NCBI GenBank assembly: GCA_024741835.1
Contig: JAENRP010000228.1
Coordinates: forward strand, 1-64,000
Direction: 5' to 3'
From: Diplocarpon mali
Lineage: Eukaryota; Ascomycota; Leotiomycetes; Helotiales; Drepanopezizaceae
DNA length: 64,000 bases
Below the pieces are notes generated by a model. The model made no database searches, was not told the origin of the DNA, and was given only the letters and a program-made list of their open reading frames with translations. Each line of letters begins with the position of its first letter. Position 1 is the stretch's first letter. The translations under genes were made by a program, and so were the position numbers. Positions 47,457-58,199 of this stretch are shown here, in pieces.

Positions 47457-49553
47457 TCAAGTCATCAGTGGCAACGGCTTTCTTTCCATCTTCTTTGAAC
47501 GTCTGAAGGTATCCTTGATCTTGTTCGCAACCTTTTCCAGGGTAAAGATATCGACTTCTTTTGGTTTCCGGACCTTGTTCTTGTCTTGTGGAGCTTCACC
47601 TCTGGTAGTCTTGGGGTTCTTGGACTTCTCGAGTCTTTCCTGGCCTTCATGATTGCACATGCCGTTCGAACGCTGTTTCACCACGCAGCTCCCGGGCCCT
47701 TCTCGTCCTTCCGAAGTCATTACCGCATGGGGCTTGCTGTCCCACCCGGGATGCAGCTGTTCTTTGATAGCGTACGAGTATATCATATTGTCCTTGAGTG
47801 TCTGCCGCTTCAGGCCAGAACCTGGGAGATATGGCTGCTCTTCTAGCGCACGGATGAGGTGTAAGTTGAAGTGTTCTCCGTATTCTCTACGGGTCTCGTC
47901 AAGCAGCTCCTCGTTAATTGTTGTCAGGTCTTTCATCCCGTCCAATAATTCTTGCTTCGTCGTTGTCAAATCATGGATGAGTCCTTGCATGACCTGGAGA
48001 CCCGTCAACAACAATATGCTCGAGACAAGAGGCACCGTGTTGAAGAGGAATTAAGATCTACTTACTCGAATGAGATTTGCTGTCATCTCAAATTTGAGTC
48101 CCTCGCACATCTTGAGTGACCAGATGTTCTCAAGAACCTGTAGATAGTTGTAGCCGCGATTTTGGCTAGGAAGCAAGGGCGGATAGAATACGTCTCTGAT
48201 CATATCTTCGTCAACGTCGCTTGAAAGGGAAGTTCCGCTCCATCCATCGGATGAGGAAACGAGGGCATCCAATTGTTTTATTCTGTGCTCGCGTTCGGTC
48301 TTCTGGATCGCGAGCTGTTCCTTCAGACGCTGCCCCAAGCTTAATCTCGTCTGAGCTTTTTCAAACTCCATTTCTTTAACAGGCGAAGATGTATCGCCTG
48401 ATATCTTGGACGGATCCGAAGCTGACTGCAAGTGTGACATGCCGGAGATGAGATGCGTATTGGCAGGCGAGGTTAGTGCCCCTTGTGAAGTCTTCTCTTG
48501 CCCTCCAGATTGATCCGCATGTGATGGTCTGTCAAACTGAAAATGAGCCGCATTGGCTCCAGTACCAGAAGATATCCTGCCCGTTGGTGATTCAGCCTCG
48601 GAATCAGACGGTGTCTCCTGAAACGACATACTGGCCATCCCTGGGCCAGCAAGAGACGGCAGCAGTACCTTCGTCGAAGAAGGATCATAAGACTGTCTGG
48701 GCCTCATGATCACAGGTGGGCTCTCGTAGCTTCCGGGTGACCCATCCGAGAGAGAAGAGTTTGGAGACCGTAGAGCAAGAGGCTGGTTTGGAGATGAGCC
48801 CTCCTTTAGAGGCTGTACTATAGCATTCGAGCGCCGGCGTGGAGGAGAAACCCCTGCCGGTGGTTCTACAGGCGTCAGCTCGGCAGGCTTCAAGAGAATA
48901 GCTTCGCGACTCTGACCTTCTGGGGCAAAAGAGGTCACCTGAGTCGTGCTCTTGTGGTCGCGTCCTGATTTGGGGGTCTGATTCTCTCCGCCGTGAATCT
49001 CCGCCCATTTGACCTTCCGAGTGTCCCCTTGGGTAGAGTCAGGGAGTGTCTCTTCTGCTTGCCGGAATGCCTCATCCCAAACAGGCAGGGCTTCCGCCAA
49101 CTCCTTCGGAGTAGCCCAGACCGGTTCGCCACGGTCTGAGTTCTTGAGAGCCATCCATTCCGTGACTCCGTCGGGGTCATCCTGCATTCTCAGATTGAGA
49201 TATTCTTGTATGCTCTCCATCTTAGCCTTTTGCTGTCCCTGCCAATCCTCCGGAAGCACGCTGGGATCTCTGAACTTGTCTTCCAGCAAATCGAACGGCA
49301 GGTACTTTACGAAATGGCTCCGCTCCTCCTGTTGAGCTCTGAAAGACATCGGGCTTCAGTATGTGCAGTAGGGAGGGATCGGGGCAGAGAAATAGACATT
49401 GGCATACCGTATCTCGGCGGAGAGAGATCTACTCCCAGTACCACGTCCCTCTACCTGAACCTCGCCGCACTTCTGCAACGCAGTCGGCGCAGGAAGCTGT
49501 GATCCCAGCTCACTGGCAGGTTCCATGCATTTCGATAGAACGGATGAAGCCAT
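47457..49553 (-). CDS. Hypothetical protein with C-terminal coiled coil
   Basis: Predicted exons 49553-49408, 49338-48066 and 47993-47457 give 651 residues. Introns of 69 and 72 bp (GTATGC and GTAAGT donors) keep frame. The first 200 residues include a compact-looking block (FVKYLPFDLLEDKFRDPSVL, then a WQGQQKAKMESIQEYLNL segment). A long Ser/Pro/Gly-rich segment follows, probably disordered. Next come a Glu/Lys/Arg-rich helix (RLKEQLAIQKTEREHRIKQL) and a hydrophobic GYNYLQVLENIWSLKMC block. After that is a heptad-like coiled coil (TTTKQELLDGMKDLTTINEE), and the end is basic. No membrane segment or catalytic motif is visible, and I do not recognise the family. The two halves of the coiled-coil/helix region only join after splicing, which supports the gene model. 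Confidence 0.7.
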
Positions 49554-51402
49554 TGCGGAGAGACTTATGTAAGGGTACGCCCGCACAGCTTGGTAATGAG
49601 ATATGCTGGTAAGGGGTTTTGATCGCGATGAATGATAGTGATACGGATGAAAGACAATGGTGTTGTCGATGAGTCGTCCATGGATGAAGGAGTACTATAC
49701 ACGTCTGGAGAGAAGGGCTCTCCTTACCGCTCTCCCACATGGGCAAGAGCCCCTTGGATCGTCACGGGACAAGCTTACCTGTGACACTGGATGGGAAGGC
49801 CTCCGCAGTAATCCGCTCCCATGGAGGAACGAGGTTTGTTCAAGAGTTCCGGGTCTCTCGAGAGCTTTCTCGCTGACCACGTCTATCTCAGTCGGGATTG
49901 CGGTGCAAAAAGGCTGCGAGGCTCGACGTCTACCCACTTGGTTGGGCTGTCTGCACTGGATGCTCTGCACTGGATGCTCTGCAAGATGCTCTGCATCGGG
50001 AGCAGGTGAGAGGGCACAACGCATCTGAACAAGACTGCTTGTCGAGGCGGGTCGACGCGGGATCAGCTTCGCATACATTGATATGATATGGCAGTCTGGC
50101 CGGTGAAGTCAACTCCCTCCTAGTCAACACCGACCATCACTTCGCCCACCTCGCGCATCTTCTGCGGAGATACGGCTCGGAGGGGTCTCGCGGGGTCGGG
50201 AAAGCATCGTCGTTGGCTGGCAGTCTGTTGGTAGCACACTAGGTGACTGTGCGCAATGATGAAGCTTCTCGGATACGTTGATCATACTCGTGGTCGGAAA
50301 GCTTACTCTCGCAGCGATTCCCCGAGAGCGAGGGGTAGATCCAGTAGCTAGTGCCAAGCCACGTGACTAACATGTGACTAGCATCCCGACACGGTCCCCG
50401 CGCACCCACGGCCAACGGTGGACGCGGCATCATGGCCGACTCGGCACCGCGACTTGGGTTTCTCTCCCACCATGCCGAGCTGAGGAGGCTGTCCTCTGTT
50501 CTCGAGAACCGCAGCCTCTTGCTCAAGCGTGCGCGCACGGGGAGACCTGGATATCACGACATCCCGCCGTGGCTCGACCATGCCCCTGCTGCCCTCCCGC
50601 ACTCTTCCGTCGACGGCGCGGCACGGGCTTTTGCGCGCGCTAGAGACCGAACCGTCCGGCTGGAGTCACCTGACGATACGCTCCCCGGGGGGGGTGGACG
50701 TGGACGCGCCCAGCGACTCCGACGTCTGCGTCTCGACCATTATCCCATGATTCCCTCGCCGATGCCGTGTGAGGGAGCGCAGGATGGCCAGATTCGCCGC
50801 CGGTGCAGCAGCGACCTGGGGCCTGCTCCGGCTCGACAGGAGAGAGAGAGGAGTCTCGCGAAACCAGGGCTAAGCGAGCGATCCAGCCGAAATATGGAAC
50901 AGCCGAGAGAACCTTCGGAAGCGAGCATCCAGACCCTGACCGAAACCCAGTTCTAGCCGAGCCGGATCCGTAGGGGTACCGGCATGGGAGGGATACAACG
51001 GCTTTCTTCTTTCTTCTCGTCCTTTTCTCTGCTTGCTTCTCCTCGCTCTTCTTCTTTGGATAGACGAAAGTGGCGGGTAGACAGCCACTGCTACTGGAGG
51101 GGAGACGGGCGGAGGGGAAAGGGGCTTGTCACGCAGAAAATAGATTTCACATGGCCTCCCAAAAGTAGAACCAATGCAGCCAAACCATTTCAAACAACAA
51201 AGAACAGTCGCCTGATTTGCATGGTGCTGGGTACCAGCAGCCACAAATACAGCTCGGTTCATATTACTGGCTGTTCACCAGCACCAGGTATGGTATAAAC
51301 GCCTCGCCTGATCCATATCCTTGGACAGATCCAGATCCAAATCCATGCCCCGAAGCTCCAGACAGAGTCAACCCGAAAGCTCCCATCACGACGCATCACG
51401 TT
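49554..51402. other. Intergenic, no supported gene
   Basis: Includes the promoter of the coiled-coil gene and the 3' side of the cyclin gene. GC-rich frames at 50240-50960 overlap on both strands without recognisable domains. Confidence 0.5.
49954..49997. repeat. 14-bp tandem repeat, about three units
   Basis: Units of ACTGGATGCTCTGC, the last one degenerate (AAGATGCTCTGC). Confidence 0.75.
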
Positions 51403-52534
51403 TCAAACGCCAAAAGCCATCCGGGGCTCCATATGGAGTGGGAACGGCTCTCTGCCAGCACGCGTCCTATCCGGCATCTGCAAGAACCCATCCCATACCC
51501 CTTCCCTCCCCGCAAAGCTCCTCCTCGTCTCCTCGCCAGCATCTCTACTGCCCTGACCACTCCCAACTCTCGAACCTGGGGTCTCGACAGGCGTGAGCTG
51601 CGCTCCGAGACCGACGAGGGCTTTCCCAGCATGAATATCTCCACGAGGACCGAGACCCAAGCCAAAGGCGTCGGAGCCAGCACCCGCGTGCCAATTTTCC
51701 TCCTCGTCGTAGATCGATGGCTCAGGCTCGTACTGCCGCCCCGCCCGCCGCATATCCTCCAACGCGTCGAGGATGATATCCTCCTGCCACAGCGACAGCA
51801 GCTTGTAGCCTAGATTCTCGAGCAGCACCCGCTGCGTGACGTTGATCTGGGCACACGTCCAGGCATCCCGGCCCCATTCCGCCGCATACTCGCTCGTCCG
51901 CTGCTGGCGATCGTCGAGGAACTTGACGGCTAGGATCAAGGCGGAGAGGACGATGAGTTCCGGGGGGATGGAGTCGATATGCTGTTCTGGGATGCGCTGG
52001 TCGATCGGGGGGAGGGGGACCATGGCCAGCGGACAGCCTTGCCGCCATTGGAGGGCGAAGCGCGCGTTGAGGGAGTCGAGGATGCAGACGGCGAGGGCGA
52101 GGGTTTCGAGTGGGAGCGCGGTGCGGGTGAGGAGGGCGTGGACGACGGGGACGGAGGGCGTGAGGAGGGAGGTCGAGGAGGGGATGAGGTTTGTGAGGTG
52201 GCGTGCCGGGCCTGGATGTAATTAGGCCTGGTTCCCTTGCGGAGCCTGGGGGAAGAGGGGACCTACCAAGCATCTCGGGATCAAGCGTCTCGCCGGCAGA
52301 GCAATACGACTCGGGAGACTGCTGGCGCGAGCTGCTGCTGCTGCTGCTGCTGCTCCACCGGGAGGAGGTCGGCGGCGTAGGGAGACTCGAGAGCGGGACG
52401 TAGGTCTGCGCAAAGTATTCCTCGTCCAAGGAAGATGCGGGCGAGGAGCGCGGGCGGGTCACCATGGGGGGCGTGGAAGATTCGTCGACAGTCTTCGAGC
52501 TCGACTCCCTCTTCAAGTGGGATTTGGTGAGCAT
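51403..52534 (-). CDS. Pcl-type cyclin
   Basis: Predicted exons 52534-52267 and 52211-51403 give 358 residues. The 55-bp intron has a GTAGGT donor and CCAG acceptor. The N-terminal 90 residues are Ser/Pro-rich with a poly-Ser run (SSSSSSSSS). The cyclin box spans about residues 90-220. It holds HLTNLIPSSTSLLTPSVPVV, LETLALAVCILDSLNARF, LIVLSALILAVKFLDD, CAQINVTQRVLLENLGYKLL and WQEDIILDALEDM. The pattern of a conserved Lys in AVKFLDD and a Glu in the following helix is that of Pho85-type (Pcl) cyclins, which activate a Pho85/Cdk5-like kinase. The C-terminal 130 residues are Gly/Arg-rich. Exact Pcl subgroup is not resolved. Confidence 0.82.
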
Positions 52535-54618
52535 GAGTGCGAGGCAGAGGGAGGTCGAGGGGATATAACCGGTCGTCTTCGGCGCATGAAGCAGCGCGTC
52601 TCCAGCAGTTTGTCAGACGTAGAGCTGTGTCTCCTTTCGCAGATCGGGTTTTCTGCGCATGCAGAGGAGCCGACCGGTCCCAGCCAGGGCTATTTGAGGT
52701 CGAGTCGAGACGAGAAGCACGGATCGTAGAAAGTCTCCTGGGGGAACGAGGCCACGGGCTTGACTTGAAACTACAACTCGATCCCTACCATCAACGCCAG
52801 ACACTGGACCAGTGAGGAAGAAGAAGCGCCCGGCTTTATACGCAAAACCAACGTAAAAAGTGGTGAATGAGCGACTGTGCGGATTGTGCGAGCTTCACGA
52901 TACCCGAGCTGCTGCTGCGGTGGGAGGTCGGGCATCCTCACTCTGACCTCGCTAGTGCGGCTGCTTTCGGACGGATGATGCCCCCGTCCAAGACATGACA
53001 TGACATGACGGCTTTGCATTCTCGTGCTTTGTGACTGTGGACGCCGCCGTGCTGAGGACGAGGAGGAGGCGGCGGAGCATGCCGATGCAGATATCGCAAG
53101 ACGAGACGGCAGGGAGCGAGAGGGATCCTCGGGACGAGTAGCCATCACCAACTCTCCCCCAAGGTCCTCGCAACTCGGTGCGGCGTGACACCAACCACCG
53201 CACATCCGCGACATCAATCCCCTGGATTCCTCGGGCGCATCCAGTCAATTCACCCCGTCTCCGTCCGGGATGGTCTGGAGACGAAAGGAGCCCCGAATGA
53301 TGCAGGTAGATCAAATACGAGCCGAGGGTGAACACGAGTATGAGCATGTATCATGAGAATGCACGTAGGCATGGGGAACAGACGAAGTGTCTCATCCCGC
53401 CAGGCAGCGCATGCACCAACCCACCTCACCTCATCCATTGGATGACGCCCGCGGAGATAGCCCGCTGATCCGTGCAGGAATATACAGCCCCGACCATCAC
53501 AAGGATTTTGTATCTGGATATATGTGTTTGGATAGGAATATATACACATAACACACATCCATTGGCTTGAGGTGCGTATCCGAACATGGATTCCGCGACN
53601 NNNNNNNNNNNNNNNNNNNNNNNNNCCCCCAGAAACACAACCACAATAGCAACCCGCCTTAAGCGAGTGTAAATATCACTCCCCTCCCGTCTTTCGACTC
53701 CGCCGACCTGCTCCAAAGCCCGAGCCGCCCCTTTTCCCCACCGTACACAGTTAGAGGACTTCGTCGCGGGCCAAACACTCACCACGTTAGCCTGTGTACA
53801 AAGGGGGATTTGCGGTGGGTTTGTAAGGGTACCTGATGCTTTCGTGAGGTGTCTGTTCGGCCTGCGACCAAGTGATATACTTCGTGATAGGCGACTGGAG
53901 CGTAGCGGTCCACGCTGCCTGGCCGAAGCCGAGCGCTCGGTGGAGAATCGGAAGCCGCAGTACCTGATGACCCTCGATACTCTTGAAACCGCGCTCGGCG
54001 TCCCGTCGGCGCTACCACGGCGGTACTCTTTTGTCTTTGATGGTATTGACACAGTACAGGGGGTTGTGTTTCCCTTTGGTTTACCTTTGCAGTCTTCATT
54101 TGGAGACTCTCTTTGGAGACTTTCTTTGGAGACTGGCACCTGGAAAGGTCGAGATGGACCTGTGCTGCGACCATTCCCATCTCAGCGCTACCTAAGGTCC
54201 CTTCAGCAAGCTTGTACAGAGTACTTGCATCTGAGGGCTTCTCGCTTGAGCAATCGACGCCGCGTATATCGTGATGTGGCGAGCACGCTCTGATGCAGAT
54301 GAAAAGTTTCGCCAACGGTCCAGTATTGTAATATTCATGCTATGGCTCGATGGAATCGGGACGGGGGTGACGCCCGACGGGCGCCAGCCGGTGTCAGGGG
54401 TTGTCTTACAACAGTGAAGTTCAGCGTGCTGGACTGCTCAACTTTCGCTCTCCAGATTTATCTAGATCTTTTCCTTCTAGATAAGGCCTCACCGCTTCCC
54501 ACTGGCCATCTTACCAGCATATCTTTTGCGGCTGCCAGTCCTCGCCGTCGTAAACCCCAATCGGTGTCCAGTACAGATAGAAACATCACATCAGTGTTTC
54601 CAGCTGATGTGGCTCATC
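52535..54618. other. Intergenic with assembly gap, no supported gene
   Basis: Cyclin promoter side and phospholipase 3' side. Contains ACATG repeats near 52997-53010, a 13/14-bp repeat (TTTGGAGACT) in three copies near 54101-54137, and the N run. Because of the gap a gene here could be hidden. Confidence 0.5.
53600..53625. other. Assembly gap (26 Ns)
   Basis: Run of N; true gap length unknown. Confidence 0.99.
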
Positions 54619-57174
54619 TCAAGTCAGATGAAAGTGGTCCCCCTCCCCCTTCTTGCCTACGATCCCCAACCTCACCTTCCTCCTCCACCTCAGATCCCTC
54701 TCCCTTCCCTCGCGCTCCTCCCTAATCTTCTTCTTCCTCTCGTAAACAGCCCTCACACACATCCTCGTCCTCTCCCGCCCCTCTTCGAAATTCGCTCTCG
54801 CCAACGCAACCACATTATCGATGTCTTCTGGGGCGTACACAAAATTCCACGTACTCATGTAATCGCTCGTGACCGGGTCAACGCCTGGCATCTTTGGGTT
54901 GCTCAGGAACGGGAAGTAGATGACGGCGATGCCCGCATCAGGTTCCATGAGTTGCCAGTCTTCTTTCACAGCTTTGGATTGCACGTCTTCGGTTGTAGAA
55001 GAGCGCTCCTCCGTCGTCCCCACCCAGATTGTGCAGTAGCCGAGCTCAGCGGAGGAGTCGTCGTCTCTGCGGTTTGAGGCTTTCCATTCGGCTTTCTCTG
55101 CGTCTTTTAAGCGATGTAGTTGGTCTGCCTTGGCATCTTCAATTTTTGACTCAGCCTCTGCTACAGAGGTCGCCTGAGCTTCTTCCAGCTGCCCGGCGGT
55201 ATTCTCTGCTGTGTCGCTCCGCTTCGGCCAGCCTGTTCCAATAGGCCATCCCTTGATTCCTCGTTGTTTGGCGTATCCGTCTGCCACAGATAACCAATTC
55301 TCGGTCTTGATATCCGCTGATGCATCAAACGCAATCATAATATCGACATCTCTCCCCGGCCTTAGCAAAGGATATATAGGCAGATTGTTGGACATCCCAG
55401 CGTCCATGAGCTGCAAATGCGAACTCTGAAAAACTCCTTCGGGCACGGTTTCCGGTAGCTTATCTTCCATCTTATACACAAAGTTGGGTATCGAAGCTGG
55501 GAGGATGGGGTGCACTTTACTCAAGTCATCGTTTCGACCCTCGATCATCTCATCGATGCCTCCGAATCCAGTGAGACCTCTGACCAGCGGTCGGACCTCC
55601 TTATAGTAGTGTGAGAGCGTAGCACAAAACGCACTTCCGAATACCCCAAGAAGTAGAGGTAACCGTAGCTCAGGGACTCGGAGACCCTCCTCATCATGAG
55701 GTAGATCCCTCCCGTTCTCGAACTTTCGCCCGATGCTCCAGGTCGGTATGCCAGCACCGAATTCCTCGCAGAACATCTCGTAGGGCGAGATTTCAAACCA
55801 CTGGAACCAAGCTTCCTTCTTAGCTCTGTTCGTCGTTTCTTTGGATGGCGAGTCTCTGGATATCTCATATTCCGAAGCTTCTTCGATGATGGGGATCTCG
55901 TGACGAACTGCAGTGTAAATCGGCATGGGGTGCTCGCCAAATTTGATGTAATCGCGCTGGTTCGAGATTTTAAGGTCTCGGTCGTCGACGCCGATTTCCC
56001 CTTTTGGTACAAGTAACCTTGCGGCCAATAACAAGCCGTACACATCGACTAAGCCGAAATCAGAATTGGGGTCTCCCTTGAGCTTCTCAACGAATCCGCT
56101 CAGGAGGAACTTGTTCGTAGGTGCAGAATTGAGAGCTGCAAGGGCGACTGGAGGGTACGCGATGTGAACCCCAATCCTGGCTTTCAAGTGGTCAACCATT
56201 TTATCCATCCTTTGGCCTCCTAGCGACGAATGGTAGAGAGTCTGTAGCCAGCAGGAGCCGCTCACCCCGGCCGTATATGTAACACAGTCCCAAAGACCGG
56301 CTTCACTTGTAGCCAACATCGACCCAGTACCAGCAACCAATGCTCTCAAGCCTCCACCAGACCCCACCATCGCAATCGTCGGTACGTCGTCCTGGTGTAC
56401 CTCTTCTTCAGGTAGGCCTAGGTATTTTGCTAGAGCTATTCTCGTAATTTGCTTTCTCCTCTCCAGAAACTTCTTCTCCTCTTTACAAAGCTCTGCAGAC
56501 ACCCGTACGGATGCCGGATACTCGATTTCTGGATTTATGTAAGGATCGTGAGCTTCCTGCCATATTTCGTCCGCAAGTGAGCCTGGCGCCATTGACAATT
56601 CCTTCTGCAGCTTTCGGATATAACCCGGCAACATTTTTGCCCATTCTGGCATCACGAAGTCCACAACCGACTCTGTGACCGAACCCCATGTTGAATCCGC
56701 CAGCGAAGAGAAGATTGCGAATTTCGTTGTGAAACTGCCCCACGCTGAACCATCTGACGAGGCTGCAACAGCTTCCCCGCCTTGTTGAAAAGGCAGAACC
56801 TCCAGATTCTGAGCATTCTCTTTAGCAATCTCCTCTTTCCTCTCTTCGACGGCTTGTCTCTTCTCTCGTTCGGCGCGTATCTCGCTACGTAGTCGGGTTG
56901 GAGGAAGAGGTTGGAGCTGATCGTTCTGGTAGAGGATGTATGTCAAGCTCCCAGCAATAACCACGGATGTGACTCCTATCAAGCCAGTCCTTGACAGCAT
57001 CGATGCGGTCGAGCGTGCCGTCTTGGCCTTAGCTGTCGTGAATAGCGCACGAGGTTTCTGTTTGGAAGATTGTTTCTTCTGGCATGGTCGGGCTCTTATC
57101 ATGCTGTTATGTTGTGGTTGAAAATTGTGGATGGAGCTTCCCCGCCATGTTGCTGGCGATGCGCCGCGAAGCAT
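54619..57174 (-). CDS. Cytosolic-phospholipase-A2-like protein, probably mitochondrial
   Basis: Intronless frame of 851 residues with ATG at 57174. The N-terminus is basic and Ser/Arg-rich without acids, like a mitochondrial presequence. A membrane segment follows at about 63-81 (GLIGVTSVVIAGSLTYILY). The lipase core has the oxyanion-type GSGGGLRA at about 271-278 and the nucleophile motif GVSGS with Ser at about 305. The catalytic Asp is in LMDAGMSNNLPIYPL at about 591. This is the Ser-Asp dyad of group IV phospholipase A2 / fungal PlaA. These enzymes cut fatty acids from glycerophospholipids, and A. nidulans PlaA is reported in mitochondria. A Lys/Arg/Glu-rich tail ends the protein. The extra N-terminal length over the core fits an anchored form. 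An in-frame ATG at 57102 is an alternative start. Confidence 0.9.
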   Translation of the reverse strand: MLRGASPATWRGSSIHNFQPQHNSMIRARPCQKKQSSKQKPRALFTTAKAKTARSTASMLSRTGLIGVTSVVIAGSLTYILYQNDQLQPLPPTRLRSEIRAEREKRQAVEERKEEIAKENAQNLEVLPFQQGGEAVAASSDGSAWGSFTTKFAIFSSLADSTWGSVTESVVDFVMPEWAKMLPGYIRKLQKELSMAPGSLADEIWQEAHDPYINPEIEYPASVRVSAELCKEEKKFLERRKQITRIALAKYLGLPEEEVHQDDVPTIAMVGSGGGLRALVAGTGSMLATSEAGLWDCVTYTAGVSGSCWLQTLYHSSLGGQRMDKMVDHLKARIGVHIAYPPVALAALNSAPTNKFLLSGFVEKLKGDPNSDFGLVDVYGLLLAARLLVPKGEIGVDDRDLKISNQRDYIKFGEHPMPIYTAVRHEIPIIEEASEYEISRDSPSKETTNRAKKEAWFQWFEISPYEMFCEEFGAGIPTWSIGRKFENGRDLPHDEEGLRVPELRLPLLLGVFGSAFCATLSHYYKEVRPLVRGLTGFGGIDEMIEGRNDDLSKVHPILPASIPNFVYKMEDKLPETVPEGVFQSSHLQLMDAGMSNNLPIYPLLRPGRDVDIMIAFDASADIKTENWLSVADGYAKQRGIKGWPIGTGWPKRSDTAENTAGQLEEAQATSVAEAESKIEDAKADQLHRLKDAEKAEWKASNRRDDDSSAELGYCTIWVGTTEERSSTTEDVQSKAVKEDWQLMEPDAGIAVIYFPFLSNPKMPGVDPVTSDYMSTWNFVYAPEDIDNVVALARANFEEGRERTRMCVRAVYERKKKIREEREGRERDLRWRRKVRLGIVGKKGEGDHFHLT

Positions 57175-58199
57175 TATCGGCGACTGGCGATTTGGCGAGA
57201 CTTATAGAATTCTCATGATGAAGATTGACATGGGTCCAAAGAGTGACGATGTGTGATAGGAGGGCGAGGAACAGGGGCGCCTGAGAAAGTTGGCAAACGA
57301 CCTTGATGAATGGCATTGCGCCAAAAATCCAGCTTCGGTGTGGCGCCGATGTGGCTGTGGAGAAGATTGACAGGGCCGCCACACGCCTCCGTACAGCATG
57401 TGATGATGAGAATCTACACAGCAAAGTGCAAAAAGACTTTCAAAAATGCGCAAGCCAGCGGCCTAGAGGCCCAACGGAAGTCCTCGACATAATAGGGTAT
57501 TTGTTTATGGCGATTAATAGGAAAAAGCGCATATGAATAAGCCGCTAGATATACGAGCCAATTTCCAGAGTATGAAATGACGCCAAACGACATCCAGCAT
57601 GTGCCGCTATCCCAAGTCTCTCCATTGGCATGAAACCATAAGAAGAGACTTGCTGTTGACTCAAGAGTAAAGAATAAGTACTGACAAATAACGTAAGCTC
57701 ATTAATACGAAAATAACCTGGTTGTCGGTTACACTTCAGAGCAAAAGCAGGCTCGAGTTCCCTCAGCTAGAGCAGGAAGATCTGCCACAAAATGTAAAGG
57801 ATAGTAGAACAGTCAATCAGAGGCCTTACACGCTCAGCAAGATGAAGCCGAGCAGCTGCTCAGAATTTCAAGTAAGCAAACTTTGGCAGACAGCCCCAGA
57901 ACTCCATGTAAGGAAGTACATTTATGATTAGCAACAGCGTCATCTAACCCCACAACTGGAGAGCGGCAGAACTGGCTGACCGCCCATGACAGCTCCAAAA
58001 GGGGCTTGGTGAGACTATGTCGAGCAGCAGGTTTCCAAGAGCATAAACTACTCGATGATAAACAACGACCACCCCTACTTGGTGGACGAGTTCCAACTAT
58101 ACAATTCCAGTACTCATATTAATACCGGCTTTTCTTTCGATCCCGTTACAGTATCCGCTCGGGCGTGCCGTCTGGTCTCTAAAGCACCAGGAATCTATG
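57175..58199. promoter_or_regulatory. Divergent promoter region phospholipase/EXO70
   Basis: About 1 kb between two start codons pointing away from each other. No gene supported. Exact promoter elements cannot be named. Confidence 0.5.

Noticed and set aside
50432..50956. 174-codon plus-strand frame with good ATG context
   Set aside because: Very GC-rich, Arg/Pro/Ala-heavy, overlaps minus-strand frames of similar quality and shows no domain; most likely chance.
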